A DNA stretch of 64,000 nucleotides, taken from Sarcomyxa edulis. Lineage: Eukaryota; Basidiomycota; Agaricomycetes; Agaricales; Mycenaceae. Positions 58,407 through 64,000 of the stretch are shown piece by piece. The number at the start of each line of letters is the position of its first letter. Within the stretch, counting starts at the first letter, position 1. The DNA lies in assembly GCA_009761415.1 (NCBI GenBank), contig QUOL01000011.1:434001-498000 (forward strand), given 5' to 3'. The position numbers and the translations under genes are program-made. The notes beneath the pieces are model-generated. The model saw only the letters and a program-made list of their open reading frames with translations. It was not told the DNA's origin and ran no database searches.

Positions 58407-59892
58407 TCAAGCAGAGGTCGTGGAGTTGCTGCTGACAGTAGACCAGCCGTTAACAGTGACCTTCCCGTCTGCAGAAACACCGGTGAAGTCGCTTGGTCCT
58501 GAGGAGAGTTGACTCGATGATGCAGAAGAAGCGGAGTCGACTGGAGATGCAGTGGCTGCGGAGGCGTTAGAAGAATCAGTGGCGGTGGCAGTGGCAGAGG
58601 CGCTGGCGATGATCGAGGAGGCATCAGCAGGGGAGATCGTTTGAGTGGTGACACTCTGGTCGGACGACTCCGTGCTCGAACCGGAGGAAGAGCCAGAAGA
58701 AGAAGAGCCAGCGCGGACCATCATCTCGAGCAACTCGGGGACGGTATCGATGAATGCCATGGTGGGACCTGCAACGAGTTGGGAAGTAGCTCTGTCACGG
58801 ACGTTGTTAATCAAGGGTTGATCGTCGCTGGTGATCCAGATCGCAACGGGGCCGTTGATGCCTGAGGGTACAATGCAGCTGTCGAAGGGAAGCGAGATGG
58901 AATTAGGGAGACCTCCAATCATCATTTGGCAGAAAAATCCCTAAATGGGAACAGAAAAAAGCGTGTAAGAAAGTGCCCCACAGGTCAATGGAGGTAGCTT
59001 ACGCTTGTGTCAACACTGCTGTTGATAGCAGCTGATGAGAAGGTCAACTGCGTTCCAGGGGCAACGGTACCGGTGTTGGTGATGGAGAGACTAGGGTTGG
59101 CTGTGATACGTAGAAGCTCGGTCAGTAACAATCGCGACGAACTGTCTTGATCATTGCATACCTGGGATGCCAACATCACATCCTGAGATGAAAGCACCAG
59201 CGATGGCAAGAACTTCACTTGGAGTAAGAGGGATATCGAATGCAGATGGGATTGCAGTACCCCCAGAGAGGACGTTAAGGATGGTCTGGTGACGGGCTTC
59301 TACGGTCAAGATGGAGGCAGCAGCATCCAAGAAGACAGGGTCCGTGATGAGAGTAGCTCCTCCGAGGTATGCAGCGACACCGACGTTCTCCACTACACGT
59401 GCGGTAGCAGCCATGGTGGCTACGTCAGTCAGGACGGACGAGAAGTCGAATGTGCAGCTGGAGGAGACGAGTGTGGATACGCCCAGCGATTGTAGAGAAG
59501 TCTATGTATCGAATGTTTCGTCAGTGCGATCAGTCAAACAGATTGATAAATCTGGAAAGTACCTCGATGAATGAAGCGTGCGTCGATTCGTCAGATTGGA
59601 TACTTGTGAACTGCTGGATAGGAATTTGGGCGGACGTGAAGCCAGCTGAGATGAAGTCTGATTCTTGGAATTGGGCAAGGGCCTGAGTGTAGAATTGTGT
59701 CTCCAGTTGCTCGAGGACATCCGCGAATTCTGATTAATTCGATTCAGAATTAGAGACCCTCTCAAAGCAGCAACGCAAAATTTGCTCACGGAAAACCAAG
59801 AGATCAGCAGCCGCTCTCTGAGTTATGCGCGCTGGGGCGGCCGAAACCAAGAGGGGCGCAGCCAAGGCGAAGATAGACGTAGAATAACGCAT
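58407..59892 (-). CDS. Secreted Rds1-like ferritin-fold protein (413 aa)
   Basis: Five exons: 59892-59790, 59729-59563, 59501-59162, 59100-59003, 58940-58407. A signal peptide is clear (MRYSTSIFALAAPLLVSAAPA). Residues about 35-200 form the ferritin-like helical domain of fungal Rds1 proteins: FADVLEQLETQFYTQAL, a QSDESTHASFIE helix, VVENVGVAAYLGGA and SILTVEARHQTILN, supplying Glu/His pairs in the usual positions. An extracellular domain with paired Cys and a long Ser/Thr/Ala-rich stalk follow. S. pombe rds1 responds to stress and starvation. The Ser-rich end lacks a hydrophobic GPI tail, so secretion or wall attachment is inferred. Confidence 0.85.
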
Positions 59893-60910
59893 TTTATTTG
59901 CTCGTTGCTACCGGAGTGAATGAAGAGGCCTGCTTAAAGAATGTGGGAGGTTGGAAAGGCAAAATTGAACCAGGGGGCGCGACCGGGCAGCCCGAAAAGA
60001 AATACTGGAGGACGTGTTAGACAGCGAGCGGATAAGAAACAAACGGAATCACTCACTAGGGCGTCGAAAAGGGGAAGGGAAGAAGGGCGAAGAGGGTGGC
60101 CTGTCACGACGAGTTCAATCAGCTTTTGTATGATCCTGTAACATGGGAATAACCCAAGTCAACGGTGCTTTGGTGGATGATTTGATTGGTTTCGGCTCAG
60201 TCGGTCAGCCCGGAAGTGAGCATTTTGACATCTCCATGACAACTTCTGGTTGGTCGTTCTGCTCAAATCATTGGAGGTTAGTACCCGTGGTCCAACATGT
60301 TAGTGTCGACATTTGTTCGACTGCAGAGCCCATGCAAAACCAAATGTTGATGCGTGCTCGTCGACTACGCGTCGACTTCCAGTCAGAGCCTTTCGGAGGC
60401 GTCGAAATGAGAATTGGCTCGTTTAGTTGAGATCAGTGCCTGTGGTAGCACTTCACATGGTACTTTTATCTGGAGGACCCCGGGATATGTGACATACCAA
60501 ATGACCATATATGGTGCTATAGCTTCCGGATCGGGTGCTATTTTGAGGTACGGCCTACCTTCGGCATCAAGAGTACCCGGGGGCCTGTGATGCCGATGAG
60601 ACTTTCAATAAATAGATCCATTGCAACAGAACCAAAAAGACTGGCCAATATACTTCGTCTGCCTATTTTAAACCCATGGAGGAATGGAACAAGATGTCGA
60701 CGAATCATTAGTTAGCAGGATTGCACAGACACTCGGACAGATCGGAGCATGCTAGTCAGAGTGGGCAGCGTACTGATTCAGATAACGTTCATGACTAGCT
60801 GAGGTATGGCGAGGATCGCCTGTCTTGTTCATGAATGTCATGAATGATGAACGGAATGGACGTCGGACAGCTGTACATGACTATTGATGGATGCGAAGTG
60901 TCAAAACCCC
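59893..60910. other. Intergenic, about 1 kb, no gene seen
   Basis: It holds the promoter of the Rds1-like gene at its left end and the 3' side of the carboxypeptidase gene at its right end. No coding or repeat structure recognised. Confidence 0.4.
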
Positions 60911-63125
60911 TCAAAGGTCATGCCGTGCCAACCATCTCGCAATCAACGCAAGAGATTCCACTGGTTTATCATGCGGGACTTGAAAAAGATCGTGATGTAT
61001 CAGTTTAGGACTCGATTCGCGGATATAGAAGACTACTCATCATATGTCCAGCTCCGAGCACGGTGACAAACGTCAATGGTCCTGATGACTTTGTTTCTCC
61101 CGCTTTCTTGCCGTTCACGGTCCAGTCCCGCCACTCTTCCGCCTTATAAGCATCGTGCCCGCTCCATTCGAGCTTGTCCACCCACAACTTGTTGGCAACC
61201 CAATTGCATTGCCAATCATACGTACCCGCTTAGATGAGGACACGAAGGCCTCGGTCGAGTAGACCTGCGACATAATATTGTGTCGGGACGACCCATTTGT
61301 CCATGTGGGCGTTGAAGTTCTGTCCAACGATCCCAGAACATGCAGAGAAGTTGGACGGTGTCTGCACGCCTAACAGTTCCCTTATGTCGGGTCGATCGAG
61401 GTAAGCTTTGATGACGGCGTTCTCCAGGTAGCACAGACCTCCTCCCTCGCACATCTGATGGGGACGATAGCACAGGAGTGATCAGACGGCTAAAACTAGG
61501 TACGATAGTCTTGATGTTTACCTTTGATATGTCGTAGTTATTCCTCCCTACAAAGAACCGTGAGATGCAGTGAGTCACTATGGTAAAGTTGTAATCAGGG
61601 TGTGGTAGCATGGACGTACCACTAGCTCGCAATGGCGCAGATAATTCACTGTCGCAAAAATTGACCGCTGCACCACAATTCATAGAATCAAACTGGTCAA
61701 TACAAGATTCGCGCATAGCTTTCTGGCATCTTGGCAGCTGGAAAGATTAGATCAAGAGGTCAAGTCAAGTTTAAGTCTCGTCTGCAATCGTAGGCCTACC
61801 GCAGATTTCATCCGAACACATGTCCCAATGCTTTGGAATGGAATATCTAATGCGGCCTTTCCACATTCAATCGCATATCGCCCTTCGTACAGCCTGCGTA
61901 CAGGAGACATTTCAAGATCAGGACCGGATCAATTGGTGGGATCAAAAAACACAAAGACCTACGTCGAGATGTCGGTGATACCGTTGCCAATCAGGACACT
62001 CTGAAGGTTCAGAGTAGGGAGCCCTTTACTCTTAGCTATCTGGTTCTGGTCGTATATATCGCTTGCGAACACAGGCAAGTATCGTCCCTAGCAAAGGTGA
62101 GTCAATTCGTTGAGCACGACATCGATGTTGGTGGTCACAGACCGGCTTACCCCGTATGACTCTCCAGCTAAGTGAAGGGGCCTCCCAGAGAATTGTCGGA
62201 AAGTCTCGAAGAAAATCGTGATGAAAGCGTGTATGTTTTTGGAGGCGTCCTCTGTTGTCTCCACGGTTTCGCCGTAGTCAGCGTACGAGAAGCCTACCCC
62301 GACTCTGTTGACTCGTCAGTCGCGAGTATGAAATGGAAATACAAGATAATATTGTTCACGGTTGGTCGAGAAAGAAGATGTTCGCTTCTTCATTCCAGCC
62401 GTGAGGATTGAACAGTGTGCCGTTCGACGATACGTTCTTCATATCGATGCTGCAGGGACCTGTATCCAGTCCGAGTCAGGCGTGGTCTTCTCTCACATTG
62501 CATGCATGCCATCCATACCCAACTCCATGAGAAGACCCATTGCAGAAGAACATCCAGGTCCTGAGAAGGATAAGCAATCAAGACAAATTATGAGTGTACT
62601 CGGAGACCCGCACCTCCGTTAATCCACATCATCACGTCGTCTTACATATTATCGATACATCGATTGACTAGACGCTGAACCTCGAAAAAACAAACGTACC
62701 CGTGTCGGGAGACCTACGGCTTTCAAAGAAATAGAAAAACATATGCTTCGCTCCGGCATCAACGTCGAGATAGCCAGTATACACACTAGACGCATGGTAT
62801 GGCGTTCACACCGTAGTCGCATCTGTAGAATTCGGACCGACACGTACTTCACTGTAGGGTCGCAAAATTCCGTCTTCTTGACGCGTACTCGATGGTCGGG
62901 AAACCGGGGATGAGACAAAGCAGTAAACTGATCATGAGGTATAGCAGATAAGTGAAGATTGACGACCTCGGATGCGGTTGTATTCGCGAGGGGTATACCA
63001 TGGACCTGGTGCCCGATAGGTCCTTGAAGGTGCTCATCGGTGAGTACCTGCTGGGTATTGGCGATAGCCTCGCCTACGAGGAGCAGCGCAAGTGCAAGAG
63101 ATTTCAGAGAAATCAAGCCTAGCAT
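60911..63125 (-). pseudogene. Serine carboxypeptidase (S10, carboxypeptidase Y type) with an in-frame stop
   Basis: Twelve exons from MLGLISLKSLALALLLVGEAI (signal peptide, start 63125) to the stop at 60911. Motifs are FCDP, VYTGYLDVDAGAKHMFFYFFE, WINGGPGCSS, NIFFLDQPVGVGFSY, the serine motif LAGESYGGRYLP, the region of the catalytic Asp (AGTYDWQCNW) and the His motif VLGAGHM. The codon before AGTYDW, normally Tyr in the LIYxGxYDW block, is TAA (61230-61232). This would cut the protein before the Asp and His of the triad. All other exons are open and spliced normally, so it is either a very young pseudogene, an allele, or a sequence error. The last intron gives GHMMIPHDKP, one residue longer than usual. 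Confidence 0.85.
61230..61232 (-). other. Nonsense codon TAA in the carboxypeptidase gene
   Basis: Reads CTC ATC TAA GCG GGT on the minus strand, where the family has Leu-Ile-Tyr-x-Gly. No splice site nearby could remove it. Confidence 0.85.
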
Positions 63126-63365
63126 TTCAAACCTCGGACAGTGAGAAGATACCTGAGAGAGATGGTGGTATCTCACAGACGAACTTCGAAGTGAAAGTCA
63201 AGCCGGTGAGGGACCCGGGGATCGAAATTCCGATTTGGGAATATATTCCCACAGTATCGAGGTGGATAATTTTTCGACCTTTCGTGTCCAGAAAAAACTT
63301 GCTCCGCCAAAAAACGCGTCCCCCCCTCCTTCGGTCCCCGTCTTCGGTGTTTATAGGCCTGCAAG
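63126..63365. promoter_or_regulatory. Divergent upstream region of the carboxypeptidase and NOP58 genes
   Basis: 240 bp between two start codons on opposite strands. No TATA box clearly assigned to either gene. Confidence 0.45.
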
Positions 63366-64000
63366 ATGTTGGTACTCTACGAAACTGCCATGGGCTACTG
63401 CCTGTTCAAGGTCTCCGATACCGCAAAAATAGAGAGTGCAGATGTATGGGAGGAGTTCGAGACCCCGGAGAAGGCTAGCAAACTGTGCGTATCTATATGT
63501 CCTTCGGTGTATTGGTGGTGGTGGAGGTGGAGTAGTGGTGTTGTATGAGGGCAACGTCTCATGATTTGACTACTGAACATTTTTTGCTCCTGTTAAAGGT
63601 TAAAACTCAAAGCCCTACATCGCTTTACTTCGACTGCGACGGCCGTGGAAGATATCACCGCTCTCCAGGATGGAAAAATTGGAAAAGGGCTGAAGAAATT
63701 CTTGTCTGATGAAGTCGTCGATAAAGGCAAAGGCAAAGAGTCGCTCTTGGTTATTGACCCAAAACTTGGTTCGTCTTGTGTGCTAGTATATCATGTTCGT
63801 ACGAGACTAATACACCGACTGTTCCAGCCAAAAGCATCTCCAAAAAACTCAGCATTAGTGTCAGTATCCCTGATGACGAGACACAGCACGGTGACCTATG
63901 GAGAGGTATCCGTAGTCAAATTGCGACTTTATTGAATGGACTGGATCCCAAAGACTTGGCAACAATGAGTCTGGGTCTCAGTCATTCGCTTTCCCGGTAC
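63366..64000 (+). CDS. NOP58: Nucleolar protein Nop58, N-terminal part (runs off the window)
   Basis: Exons 63366-63484, 63599-63768 and 63828 to the window end. MLVLYETAMGYCLFKVSDTAKIE and the following KLLKLKALHRFTSTATAVED, IGKGLKKFL and LLVIDPKLAKSISKKLSISV match the N-terminal domain of Nop58. The last visible residues are the start of the next helical block (MSLGLSHSLSRY), as in Nop56/Nop58. Nop58 is a core protein of box C/D snoRNPs, needed for rRNA 2'-O-methylation. The Nop domain and KKE tail lie beyond the window. Confidence 0.93.

Noticed and set aside
1..64000. CRISPR arrays, bacterial operons, ribosome binding sites
   Set aside because: The sequence is eukaryotic and intron-rich; no regularly spaced repeats of that kind were seen.

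Overview
The window looks like nuclear DNA of a filamentous basidiomycete, probably an Agaricomycete. The evidence is dense intron-rich genes on both strands, introns mostly 49-75 nt with GT-AG ends and a few GC-AG ends, recognisable fungal housekeeping genes, and fungal LTR and hAT transposons. Species cannot be named from the sequence. Exon joins were worked out by hand from splice signals, reading frame and family similarity.

Layout. (1) 1-8.6 kb: three paralogous four-exon genes for an atypical protein-kinase-like protein. Copies 1 and 3 are intact. Copy 2 is broken in its first exon by an 886-bp hAT-type non-autonomous element with a perfect 8-bp target duplication. A relic of a fourth exon-2 copy lies between copies 1 and 2. 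(2) 8.8-31 kb: ordinary genes: a leucine-rich-repeat protein, a 99-aa small protein, the mitochondrial phosphate carrier, a Gcn4-type bZIP factor, a mitochondrial rhomboid protease, a METTL21-like methyltransferase, a coiled-coil protein, a small gene with an in-frame stop or micro-intron, a Dcr2-type phosphatase and two fungal orphans. (3) 31-36.5 kb: gene-poor, degenerate repeats. (4) 36,532-48,210: an 11.7-kb element with two 1,748-bp LTRs, a primer-binding-site-like sequence and a short purine tract. It has no recognisable gag-pol, but carries six compact genes in antisense to its PBS/PPT orientation. (5) 48,408-53,124: a complete hAT transposon with 8-bp target duplications whose single intact gene joins a Ulp1-type protease, a zinc finger and a hAT transposase. 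(6) 55-64 kb: housekeeping genes again: pantothenate synthetase, ELL-associated factor Eaf, an Rds1-like ferritin-fold protein, a serine carboxypeptidase with a nonsense codon, and the start of NOP58.

The most unusual part is the antisense cluster inside the LTR element. Five of its six genes (41,188-46,303) appear to be diverged paralogs of one unrecognised family. They share a phase-0 first intron and an L/F-R-x-x-(L/I)-R core motif, and each has its own TATA box about 30-60 bp before the ATG. The sixth encodes a Zn2Cys6-like cysteine cluster. This is a candidate undescribed mobile gene system. The transposons otherwise sit between conserved housekeeping blocks.
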